64,000 nt of DNA from Xylaria sp. FL1777 (lineage: Eukaryota; Ascomycota; Sordariomycetes; Xylariales; Xylariaceae). The stretch lies in contig MU400666.1 in NCBI GenBank assembly GCA_022578965.1, positions 32,340 through 96,339 of the forward strand, in the 5' to 3' direction. Both the position numbers and the translations under genes were made by a program. The stretch's first letter is position 1. Every line of letters starts with the position of its first letter. The notes beneath the pieces were generated by a model, which had not been told where the DNA came from, ran no database searches, and was given only the letters and a program-made list of their open reading frames with translations. Below are positions 34,301 to 47,200 of the stretch, piece after piece.

Positions 34301-37300
34301 TAAAAGTTTTAAAAATTTAACTTAAGTATAGCGTTCTTAAAAAAGCTTACAGTTTATATTATAATGCTTAGTTTTTAGTGCAAAAAAAAAATAAAAAAGT
34401 TTAATTAATTAATTTAGCTATAAAAATAAACGCAGTTATTATATGCAATGCTAATTTTTTTTAAAGCTATAATAAGTTTTTTAAAAAGTTTACAATATAT
34501 AAAGTAATTTTTATAATTAATTTATTTTTAAAATATAATTAAATATTACTTTTTATTTTTAGCTAAGCAATAATAGCTTTTTTTATACTAATAAGCTTTT
34601 TTTAAATAACTACTTTTTTGCAAAAAGCAATAAATTTAGTAGCTTAATTTTTAAAAGTGCTATTAAAAGTTTTATATAATATATTACTAATAAAATGCAA
34701 ACTTTTTTTTAATAACGTAGTAATTAAAAAACTTATTACTAAGTACAATAATTATAAAGTTGCTTTAAATATTAAGCAGTTTATATTAAAACATCTTAAA
34801 AATTTTAATATTATGCTGCTTAATTTTAAGCTAGCTAAAATTATAGTTAGCATACTTAAAAGCAAATAAACAAAACAAATAACTAAAATAGTTAGTTATA
34901 TATGTAGCACTAATAGCAAAAGCTTAATAAAAGCAAAAGTAATAAAAATTTTTAAGTAAAAAACTTACAAAAACATTATAAAAGTACAGTCTTTTTTAGA
35001 AATAACAGTATACTACTAAATATAAATATAAAAGTATGCTATAATTACAAAACTATTAATAGTTTTATTACAGAAAAATAAGCTGTTTTGCTTTAAAAAA
35101 CTACAAGAAAAAGCTATAAAAAAGCTTTAAAAAGCTATTATAATAGCTTTTATTTTTATTACTTTTGATTATATAAAAAAACTTATTTAGCTAAAAGTAA
35201 ATGCTTTTAAAACTAACTAAAGTGTTATTTTATATTAAAAGATTAATAAAGCTATTAAGCTAGTAAAATATAAATCTAAAACATAAAAAAGCCCTAAAAA
35301 AAGATATAATGTTATAAAGCTAAAAGGATTTACTATTATTAAAACTTTTTAAAAGTTATACAACTATTTTTATAAAATTACGTTTTATTTAAAAACTAAT
35401 ATAAAAGTTCTTATAGCTTAACTAAATAATAAATTTTTAGCATTGCTAAATGCTTAATTAACAAAATAAATAGCATATATAAAGACTTTTAATTTTATAC
35501 TTTATTATATGCTAAAAAAGAAATATATAGCTACTAATAAGCTTTTTAGAAAACTTTTTAAGCTATTAAATAAGTTAAATAATTATTAAAAAAAAAATAT
35601 AAAAAATTTTATTAATTTTTAACTATATATAATAGCTATTATTATTGCATATAAAAAATTAAGCAATTAACTAATTAAAAGCTTAATATACTAAAAAATA
35701 AAACTTTTGCTATACTTAAAAAAAGACTAAAGCAAAGAAAGTAAGCAAATTGCTAAGTATTTTGTTTTTAAGCAAGTTTTAAAAAAATTTACAACAGAAA
35801 AAAAGCGGAGTTATTTTAAAAAAGAAGCCTTTAAATTTTTTGTTAACAAGTTTATTTTTTAAAAGAAGGCAAAATCTAAAAAAATGCCAAAAAGAATTAT
35901 TAATAACAAAAAAACCTGAAAAGCTTTTATTAAAAAAAACTATAAAAAAATAACATATAAAGGCTAAATATTTATAATTTAACAAATAACTTAAAAATAT
36001 TATTAAAAAAGCTTTTATTAAAACGTTTATATTACAATTGCTAGTTGCTTTAATTGCTAAAAATTTACTAATAGCAAAAAAACTAAAAAACACTGTTTTA
36101 ATTATTTTTTGGATTTTTTGGTTTTTTAAGTTATAAATATGCAAACTATACTATTAAGCAACAAATTTAAAGCTATTATAAAAGCAAAATGCAAAATAAT
36201 AACTTATTTAAAAGCTAAACCTTTAAAACACATAGATTTTTTAAGAATACTTAAATTTATTAAAAAAAAGATTATATTTTAGTATAAAGTTTTTATAAGG
36301 ATTAAATGTAATAATAGCTCTAAATTTAAAAAAAAAGTAAAAAATGTAATAAATATTTTAAGCTATAAAATAAACTATAGCTTAGCTTACTATTTTTAGG
36401 CTTAAGGCCTTATTAAAAAAAGCTATAAGCTAATAAAAAAAAGCTTTATATAAATAATAAATAAAACCAGAAAAAATTAGCTAAAATACTTAAACTTAGT
36501 AATATAAGTAAATTACACTTTTATATGCTATTATAGCTATAGCTTATATAAGCTAATATATAAAAAAATGCTAATTTTGCTAGTAAAAAATGTAATATTA
36601 ACATAAAAAGTAATTAAATAACAAAATGTTGCTTTTTATAAAAATTTTATTAAAGCTAAAGTTAAGCAGCTAAAATGCTACAACTAAAATGTTATAAAAG
36701 TTAAAGCAATTATAACTAAAAAAAAAAAATTAGCTGCAAAAGCTAAATTTTAAAGAAATGCTTATAAAATTAAGCAACTACTTAAAAAAGGCTTTTTTAT
36801 TTTTTTTTATAATATTATGCTTTTAATAAATAAGTTTAATAATAAAAAGCTGCTATACAAATAGATTAGCTTTTATAAAGTTAAAAAAAATGTTAATTAT
36901 AAACAATACTAATTAGTAAAACTAACTAGCAAAAAATTAAAAAAGTTGTTTTTTTTTAAAAAATTAAAGCAATTTATATAAAATAACTAAAAGTACTAAA
37001 AACTAAAAAATTTTAACTTTAATATATAAACTATTAATGCTGCAGCTATTTATTAAAAACTAAACTAAAACAATAAAGCTTTTAATAATTAAAGCTATAA
37101 TAATTAAGCTACAAGAAATAAAAAAAATATAATAAGTTATAAAGGCTTTTTAAGTTTATAAAAGCTATAGTATAACTTTTAGCGCTTTAAACATTTTAAG
37201 TACTAAAAAATATAATAGCTTATTTTATTTTTTTAGTTACTATACTACAAAGCGCTTTAAAAAGTAATAATTAATAAAAGCTAAAGCAACAAAATTTTCT

Positions 37301-40300
37301 TTTTTTACTTTTTGTTTTTTTACTAATTGTTTTATTCTTTATTTTTACTAATTATACAAATTTATATAATTAAGTTATAATGCACAAAACTATTTTTCTT
37401 TGCTTAAAACTAAGCGCGTTTTTTATAGCTTCTTTTTTATTAGTTTTATATTCGTTAGTTTTATAACAGCTAGTTTGTTAGTACTTCTTTTATTATTACG
37501 CTAAAAATATAGGTTTTTATTTTATTTTAACGTTTTTTAAATAACTAAGCAGCTTAATTTTAGTATAAATTATTATTGCTTTTTTTTAAAAATACATAAA
37601 AACAAAAAAAACAGAAGTAAAAACTGCTTATTAGTTTTAATTACCTAAGTTTATTTTACTATATTAACGCTTATATATAAGTTTTTTTACTTTTAATTGC
37701 TTTATTATTTTTATTTAAAACTAAATAGCTTTTTTTGCTTTTAGTTTAAACTATTTAATACTTAATAAAAACTTTAGAACTACTAAAAAGCAGAAAACAT
37801 TATTACTACACTTTAAAAAGTTATTAGTTTATATTTTACGCGCTTAAACTACTAGCAACAATTTAAAGCTACTATTAAGCAATAATAAACGTTTAATAAA
37901 ACAACAAACGTTTAAGCAAAGTTTAAAGCAAGCTTAATAAAAACAAAACTTTGCTACAAAAAATTAAGTAAGATTATTTAATTATATAAAGCTAAAAAAA
38001 TAAAAACTAAAAAAAAAACAGAAAAAGATTTAACAATTTAGTATTAATAATTTTTATTTTGTATATTTTTGATTTTTTTATTGCAGAAGTTTTATATATT
38101 CGTTTTTATAAATGTTATAACTTAACTTCTTATATAATAACTATTTTTTTTTTATTTATTACGCTTAAAAAAAAATTTATAAGCTATACAATAAGAAAAA
38201 ATAATTATAAATTATATTAAAAAAAACATTGCTATATAAACAGATTATTTAATTTTTTTATTTTATTTTATTTTATATAACTTATTTAATTTATTTCTTT
38301 AGTTATTTTTTTAAATACTTAAATGTTATACTAATTTTTTAAGTAATACTAAATTATTACTTATTAATATTATACTTAATAAGCTAAGCAATAAAATTAG
38401 CTTAAAAAAAACGTTTTAACTTGCGTTTTAATTTAGTTCTTTTTTTAGTTAAGCAAATAAAAGTATTTTTAATTAAAACTATCTATTTTTTAGAGTTTTT
38501 AAGCATAAGATTTTCTTTAATTACTATAGTTATTATATTAGCCCTAAAATATTTAGCTATATTGCTTTTAAACTTATAAAATAAATAGTTTTATAACTAA
38601 ATAATAAACGTGCAGTTAGCATATATATTAAACTTTTATTTTAAAATAGTGCAGCAAAAAAAAAAAAAATAAAGCTTTATATACTTTTTGCTTTTAGCTA
38701 TTATTAATAACTATTTGTAATATTTATAAAGTATAGCATTTTATATTTTAAATAGCTATATAAATATAGCTATAAGTTAGCAAAAATCATAAAAGATTTA
38801 ATATATATATTTGCTTTAAAAACTGCTTTTAATTGCTTTTATATATAATAAGTAAAATTTTAAATGCTTTTGCTTTTTTACTTAACTAAAGCTAGCTTAA
38901 ATATATTAATTTATATAGCATATATAAAAAAAATTATAACTAACTTTTTATTAAATATATTTACTACTAATATTACTATTAAGAATTTTGATTTATAAAT
39001 AGCTTAATGCTTAGTTATATAAAACAAAAAAAGTTAGCTAAATAAAAAAAACAAGATTTAAAAAAAAAAAAAGCACGTATATTTTGCTACTTATTAATAA
39101 ACTTAACTTTTTAAATATTATAAGTATAACTATTTACTAGCTAAGCAGTATTAATTTCTTAAATATTAATTAATTGCTACAATGCTTTTTAATCGTTAAA
39201 AACCTTATTAATAACAAAAGAATTATTCTTTAAGTGCTTAATTAAGCAAGCATTAATTGTATTACTTAAGAACAAAAACTTTATAATAAAAGCGTAAACT
39301 AAGCGATTTAAAGACTTAAGCACTAAAAAAAAAAATTGCAAAAAAAATTTAAGCTTTAAAACTACTTAAAAAAGAACAAATTAAAAAAAAAAACAAGCTT
39401 TTCTTTTATATTTACTAAAGCTTAAGTTATTTACTTTGCTATTAGTAGTAATAAATGTTTAAAAAAAGTAAGTTATAAATATATTAAAAAAGAAGTTAAA
39501 AAGTAATTATTTAATTAATTAAAACTATTTTACTTGCTTATTTTTTAATTAACATTAATATAAATATATAAAAAATAATTATTATAAGGGCATTTAGCAA
39601 TTAATAATTTATTTTAGCAATAAAATAATTAATTAATAAATTAAAAATAGTATAATAAGTTTATAAAAAAAAAATATACTAGTTTAAAAATATATATTCT
39701 AGCTTTTTTTTTATTATATTTGCTTTATTAAACCTTTTATTTATACTTAACTTTGCTATTTTATTTACTTAATAAGTTTTAATTTTTTATATTTAACACA
39801 AATGTTTTTAGCATTTATATTTAGAGAATTTTGCAATTATTAAAAAATAATAACTTAAATTAGCAATTAAAAATATTAAACTGCATATAGTAAGCAATAT
39901 TAACATTAATACTTATACTTTATACTTTTTATACTATTTGCTTTTGCATTTTTAATTTATATTAAAATTTTTAATTTGCTTGCATTTTTTATTAAATTGC
40001 AAAATATAGCAAAAATATATATACGCTTAAGTATTATTAAAAATTGCTTTTATTATATATATACGCTTTTAATTATTATATTTTTTATTTTTAAAGAAAT
40101 TACTAGTACTATAAATTAACTAAAAATAAAGGCATTTTTTTTTAAAAGTTCTAAAGAGCTAATACTTAATACTAAGGCATATAAACAATTAGCACAAAAA
40201 ATAACAAACTTTAAAAAAAAAGCAAAAGGAAAAAAAAATAAGCATATATATATAAACTTAACTACTAATTATAAGAAGCTTTTTTTTAAAAACTAATAGC

Positions 40301-42707
40301 TTTTTAAAAATAGCTTTAAAAAAAAGCTAATAATTATTAAAAATTTAAAGTACAAGAAATATTTAGCTTATTAGCTTTTTTTATAGATTAAAAAACTAAA
40401 TGCAAAAAATGTTTAGCTAAAAAACATACTGCTTTTTTTAGTTAATGTTTTTTTAAAGTCCGTTTTAAAGTTTTATTTTATATAAAAAGAAGTAACCTTT
40501 ATAAGAAGTTTGTTTTTTAAAAACCTAAAAAAAAAAAAAAAAATAGTATTAAAAGAGCACTTTAGCTATATGTTCTTTAAAAATAGCAAAACTTGCTAAA
40601 ACTTATCTTTAAACTTAGTTTAATAAATATAAAAAAAAGTAATATACTTAATACATAAAAAATATTGTAATAAAAAAGCATTAAAATATTAATAGTTTAT
40701 ATTATATATAATTTTAATAAAAGTTTTTTATACTTTTAACTTATTGCTTAATAAAAAAGCGCTTAATTTTTAAAAAAAAGCTTTTATAGTATACTTTGCT
40801 ATATAAAACTGCTTAATAAACGCAAATAAAACGCTACTTTATATGCTTAAACTAAAAACTAAATATTTAAAGGTATTTTTATAAGCTGCAAACTAAATGT
40901 TAGAATTTATAGCTATAAGAAGTTTTATAATATTAATATAATACTTATTTAAGATTAAAAAATACTACAAAAATAACAATTTTTGCTTTAATAAGTTTAA
41001 TGTTACGTTTATAAAAAATTTAATAGTTTTAGTAATAAAGCTAAAACTACATAAAAAGTAAAAACCTATAGTACAAAAACTGAATATTTAGCAGTTATTA
41101 TTTATAGAATCCTTAAAAAAACTGCTATTAAAAAAAGCTTTAAATAATTATTAAAAAAATAATAACATAAAACATTTTAATAAACTAAAGCTTTATAATA
41201 AATAAAAGCTAGCTTATTGTTTTTTGCTAAATAAAGTTTTAAAAATAATATATAAAAATAATAAAAAACAGTAGCTAAAAACTTTTTTTTTAAAACAATA
41301 AACAGCTGCTAAAAAAACTTACTAGTATAAACAAAAGTATTTAAATTACTAAAAAAAGCTTGCTATTTATAGCTGCTATAAAGACTTTTACAGAATAAAT
41401 ACTATAAAATAAAAAATTGAGGCTATTTATATTACGAATATTTTTATAAAGCTAAACGCTAAAGAATAGCTAAATAAACACAAAATAAAAGCTTTGCTAA
41501 ACGTATTGCTTTAGCTATATATAAATAAAAAAGCTAAAGCTCTAAAAATAAATATTAAACTTAAGTATAGCTAGTTTATAAAAGATTTTTTTATAAACTA
41601 ATAAAACGTAAAGTAAGCTGCAATAATTGCTGCAACTTTTTAAATAAAATATTTTATAATAAAATATTGCTTAAATAATTACTAGATTATTATTTTTATT
41701 AATATTGTTTTAAAAATAACATATATTTTAAATTTTAAACATGCTACTAATAAAAATAACAAATAAGTTTTTTAAAAATTGCAAGAGTATTAAGCAATAA
41801 AGCACTTTAATATAAAGGTTATATTAAGCTATTTTATACTTTTTTGCTTTTGTTAGCGCAATAACTATATATGCAAGTTTATTAAAGCTTTATATTTATA
41901 TTACGTGTTTTATAACTTAACAAGCTAATATTTAAAAAGAGGTATTAATAATTAAAAAAGTTATAAATAGCTTATTTAATTTTTAAAAGTAAACTTTAAA
42001 AAGCACTTTAGCTTTAAGTTATAAAAAGATTTGCGTTTATTGCTTTTAATAAGCGCTAAGCTTTATTATTTCTTAAAAAAACTAAAAGCAACTTTTTTTA
42101 AATCTAATAAGTTAGCTTTTTTATTATTAAGCGCTAAAAATATACAAAATAAAGAAAAAACACTAAAAAAAAAACTAAAAGTTAATTATTTTGCTTTTTT
42201 AGTGCTTTTTATTTTAAAGCATAAAAAGAGTTCTTAGCAAAAAAAACCAATAGTTATACTAAAAAAATCTTATTATAAGCAATATAAAAACGTTTTAGCA
42301 GTGCAAAGTTATTTTGCTATAAATACTTTTGCAGATATTTTTTTTTTTAAATATAATAAGTTAAGTATAAAATTTAGCTAGGCTTAATAGTTTAAAAAAA
42401 AAAAAGTATAAACTTTTTATAAGCACTTTTATAAAAAAAACGCTAAGCATTTTTAAAGGCTTTTGCTTATATATTTAAATACATAAAAAAGCTAAAACTA
42501 GTTTTAATAAAGCTATAATGCCTTTATAAGCGCTAAAGCTTAAGCTACTCTTAAACGTAACAAAAAGGATAAAAAAAAACTTATAGAACTAAATAAGCAA
42601 AAAAAAATAATATTAACTTTATTTAAAAAACATTAATAAAAATAAAAAACTTTATAATTATAAGTATTAAAATAAACTAAAAGCAGCTATATTTTAATAA
42701 AAGAAAA

Positions 42708-43013
42708 TTAAAGTAAAATAAAGTAGCTAAATAAGCTAACTAAGCTAGTTAAAATAAGTTTAAGCTAAGTTATATAGTAAAAATAAAAGTATAAATATTA
42801 CGCTAAATTTTAAAGTATAGATTTAACTATTACGCTTAACATTATAAAAATTAGCTATAGTTGCTTTATTTGTATTGTTAAATAGCCTTTTAATTAATTG
42901 TTTAATTCTTTAATTTATATATAGCCTAATTGCTTAAATGCGTAAGTTATGATTTATTTCTTTGCAATTGAAGTATTATAGTAAATCTTGCGTGATTATA
43001 CTGCTTTATTTTA
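42708..43013. repeat. 306-bp dispersed repeat, copy 2
   Basis: Second copy of the 28,051 repeat, same orientation. TTAA is found at its left end (42708-42711) and spanning its right end (43011-43014). Copy 1 shares the left TTAA but reads TTAT at the right. Inverted ends as in copy 1. Confidence 0.8.
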
Positions 43014-43689
43014 ATGTTTAAAAACTTAGTAAAATTTGCGTTTATATATTACTTATGTTTTTAAAGCACCTTTTTTAAAGCATAAAAAATAGCTATAGTT
43101 TTAATATATAAAGATTTAAAAAAAAAGGTTTTATAGCTATTTAACTTTAGCAAATAGTTTTTGTTAGCATAATTAAAAATATTTATTATTAGTTTAAGCT
43201 ATGCTAAAATAATTAATATTTTAACTAAAAAGTTTAAATTTAAAGCTTGCAATTAAAGTTTGAACTTTTATTAACAGGTTTATACTTTGATTATTTTTAG
43301 CTTTATTTTTTTAATAAATTTAAGCGTGCTTTAAACTATTAAAAAAATTCGAAAAATTTATTAAAAGTAAAGTATAGCAATATTATATAAAAAAGCTAGC
43401 GTTATTATTATATTAAATATAATTAATAGTTTAATTTATAATAAGCATTAAAGATTTATTTAAAAGCTTTTTATAAATAACTATTGCTATTTTTATATAA
43501 GTATAAAAACTGCAGTAAGAAATTTCTCTTTAAACATACTTTTAAAGTTTATATATAAAGCGATTATTTTAAGCAAAAAAGGAATTATAAATATAATAAG
43601 TGCGGCTAAAGTTTTATTTTAATTATTAGTTTACGTTAATATAACTATAATATTTATAAGCTAAAGAACTATTAGTATACTTATAAAGG

Positions 43690-44206
43690 TGTAACGGACC
43701 TGTTATATATTAATATAACAGGTTTGCTTTTGGGGTTTTAATTTGCAAGTAATAATAGGATCTTTAATAGTAGTTCGTTAAGGAGGTTTTTGGGGTATTT
43801 TTACTATTATGCATTAATAGGGGTTTTAAGGAATTAAAAGTAATAAAAATATTAATGCTTAGCAGTTATAAGGAAATTAATAGCTAAAGAATTAAAACTA
43901 AGTAAATAACTAAATACAAAAAATGCATAATTATATAAACAAAGAAAACAGTAGTAATAATTTATAAACGTTGCTTTTTTTAATAAACTTAACGCTATAT
44001 TGTTTTAAGTTTAAAGCTTAATAAATTTAACGCTTAAGTTTATTAAATTTAAAGCTTAATAAACTTAATGCTTAAGTTTATTAAGTTTATGCATTAAACT
44101 TTTATAGTAGTTTAAATATATATTTTTTTAACAAATAGAACTTTTTTTGCGCATGTTTTTTTTATATCTAGCTTTTTAACTAGCTTAGTTAGCTTATTTC
44201 GTAACA
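43690..44206. repeat. Left LTR (517 bp)
   Basis: Begins TGTAACGG and ends CGTAACA. Near its start is a 24-bp palindrome (43699-43722, arms CCTGTTATAT and ATATAACAGG). A second part (about 43,990-44,090) carries repeated inverted blocks of AATAAACTTAA and TTAAGTTTATT. It is less mutated than the right LTR, retaining GG and CC runs. Confidence 0.92.
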
Positions 44207-47200
44207 TTATTTTTTTTTTTCTGTAATTATTGTTTTAATAATTCTATATTTTCTTTTTTATAGGTTTTTTTTCTTTATTTTTTGTTTTTTGTTTTTTGTG
44301 CTTATTATGTTTAGTAGAGTTTTTAAAAAACTTTGCTTATTATGTTTTAAACAAAAAGCTTAATAAAATCTTGCTTTGCTTTTTTTTATTAAACTAAAAT
44401 TAATTAAAATAGCTTTATGCTTTTGCTGCAATTATTATAGCACAAAATGTTTAATGTTAAAATTTAACTCTAATTAATATATTAAATGTATTATAGTTAA
44501 ACAAGCAAATTATAACGCTAAAGGTTTGTTTTTAAAGCAGATGCAGCAGCTTACTTTTTAGCACAAAAAGCTAAAAAATAAATTAAACTTGCTAATAAAA
44601 AAGCATAAAAAAATAAGTATAAAAATCTGTTGTTTTAAGCAATAAAAAAAACTATAGCAAAAAAAAATAGCTATTATTATAGCTTATAATTTAAGTAGTT
44701 TAAAAAAGCTTAAGCAAATTAAAGCAAAAAAACGTTATATAGCTAAAAAACAAAAATAGCGTATTAAAGTAGCACAGCTATTACTAGTTGTTTTTTTAAA
44801 GTTTAATTAAAACGTGCTAAACGCTTTGTTTAAAGTTAATTTTTTTTTTTTAGCTTTAGTTAGTTAAAGTATTAATAATAAAACTAGTTTATAATTATTT
44901 TAGCAGTTTTTAAATATTTTTTAAGTTTTTAAGTATTGTTAGTATATAAGTATTTTTTTTATTTAATAAGATATTTAACGTTATTATTGTTTTAACAAAA
45001 ATTTAGTATATTTTTAACTTTATAGATATTTTAATCTGTTTTTATTTCTAGTTATGTTTTAATAAGTGTTTTAATAAATGCTAGTTTTAGTAAAAAAATG
45101 TAAAAAATAAAGTAAATTTATATGTTTTTTAGTAATAATAGTTTATAGTTAATAAGTAAAATGATTTTTTTAATTTTAAAAAAGCTAAGTTTTTTAAATT
45201 TTAATTTATTGCTTAGTTATTTTATTTTAATTTAAGAAATATTAATGTTTGCATTTTGTTTTTGTTATAGCAAGTAAATTTTATTTTTTTTTTTAAAAGT
45301 TAGTTCTTTAGTTCATTTTTTATTATAATATATTAATATTTATTGTTATAAAAACTAAAAATATAGTTATAGTTTAGCTTATAATGTTTTAATTTTTATT
45401 ATAATAGTTTTTGCTTAAAGTGCTATAGTTAAAATAGCAGATATTTTTATTAATGTTTTTTTTTGTTTTTTAGTAGTTGTTTACTGTTTATAAACAGCTT
45501 TATACTGAAATATATTTATATTTTTGTTTATTAATATATTATATAAGATTTATGCTATTAGTAATAGTTTTACTTAATTGTTTTATTAATAATTAATGTA
45601 ATTTTATAAATATTGTTTTAGTATTTAGTTTAGTTTTTTTGTTTGTTTATTTGTTTATAAGTAGTAAGCAATTAAAAACTTTAGTTTAATACTAATAAGT
45701 TTAAAAAAACTAGTTTTAAACTTAAAAGTAAATAATTTATTTTAGTTTAAAATAATTTTTTTTAGTAGCTTATGCTTATTTAAATATTAGCATATAAAGG
45801 CATATGCAAATTATTTAGCTGTTATATTTTTTTTAAACAGTAAAAAGTAAGCATACTTAATAAATCTATTAATAATAACTTATATTTTATTATATTATAC
45901 TTTTATAACTAAATTAATTAATAAAAGTAATGCTATAATAAAATCTTAAGCAATAGTATGCTATGTTTGTTTAAATATTTATATAAGTTATAATAATTTA
46001 TAAAGCTTATATTAAGTTGCTTTAGCTTTATTATAAATGTTGTACTTTTTTATAATAAATTTAATTATGTTTTATAGTTTTAAAAAATTGTATTTTTTTT
46101 ATAGTTGTTAAACTATTTTTATTGCTTTTTAGTGTTTATATAATAAATGTTCATAGAATTTTTTAATAAACTTGTTTTATAAAAATTCTAGTAAATAAAC
46201 CTTATATTTATATATTAGCTTGTTATTTTTTAATCTTTTGTGTTTTTATAGTTATGCTAACTTTTCTAAGTTATAAGCTTATTATAGCTATATATTTATA
46301 AAGTTTTTAAATATGATTTTAATTTTTAAGCTTTTATTTTTTTAAGGATATAATACTTAAATGTTTTTTTTTAAAACTTTAAATCCTTTTTAACTTTATT
46401 AATTAAGTATGTTTGCTTAAATGTTTTTTTTTTTTTTAATGTAATATATTTTAAAGTTAAACTTAGAAAAAAAAACCATTTAATTTTTATGTTGTTTAAT
46501 AATCTTTTATGTAGTTATAAATTTTATTAAGTTTTAATAATTTAAATAAATTTTAATTAGCTTTATAGTTTTTATAAAAAATAGTTTTTACTTTTTAAGT
46601 GCTATAATAATTACAAATAGTTCTTTGTTATATATAAAATATTATAATGCTACATTTTATAATGCTTTAAAGTAATAAGCTATTAAGTGCCATTTTTTGT
46701 TATTTTTTAGTTGTTTTAAAACTTTTATAATTATATTATTTAAAGCATTTATTTTTAGCTTTTTTTTTTTTTGTAAATTAAGTAGTTTAACTATAAAATT
46801 AAAAGTAATTTTTAGTTTTAGTTTTTTAAAAGCTTTTTAAGCTTTCTTTAAAATTAAAAAAGACTTTTTTTTGTATTTTTTTCTTGTATATTTTATAAAA
46901 TAAAATGCTATTTTTTTAAAGTCTTAAATTAACATTTAAACATAATTTAAACATTTTAATGCTTATTATATGTTTATAATAGTAGCTAAGTTAAATATTT
47001 TTTAGTTTTATACTGTATTAATTTTTAATTATTAAATTTATATTTGTTTTAAAGTAATTATAAATTTTAAAAAATTAATCTTTTATGTATGCTATACATA
47101 CTTTTTTGTGTTAAGTTGTAATTTTGCTTGTTTAAGTGTTTTTAATACTTAAGTTATATGTTTTTTGTGTTTTTTTAGTGTTTTAAAGTAAATTAAAATA

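Noticed and set aside
34657..36144. ORFs at 34657-34869, 35779-36144 and similar ones at 42031, 49419, 57247 and 62618
   Set aside because: Their Lys/Asn/Leu/Phe-only composition follows from AT-rich DNA. No motif, and lengths consistent with chance, although 35779-36144 retains somewhat more GA/TC dinucleotides than its surroundings.
28051..43013. A 15-kb LTR retrotransposon bounded by the 306-bp repeats
   Set aside because: Not excluded, but the repeat ends are inverted, there is no TG..CA terminus and no matching 5-bp flank, and strand skew switches several times inside.
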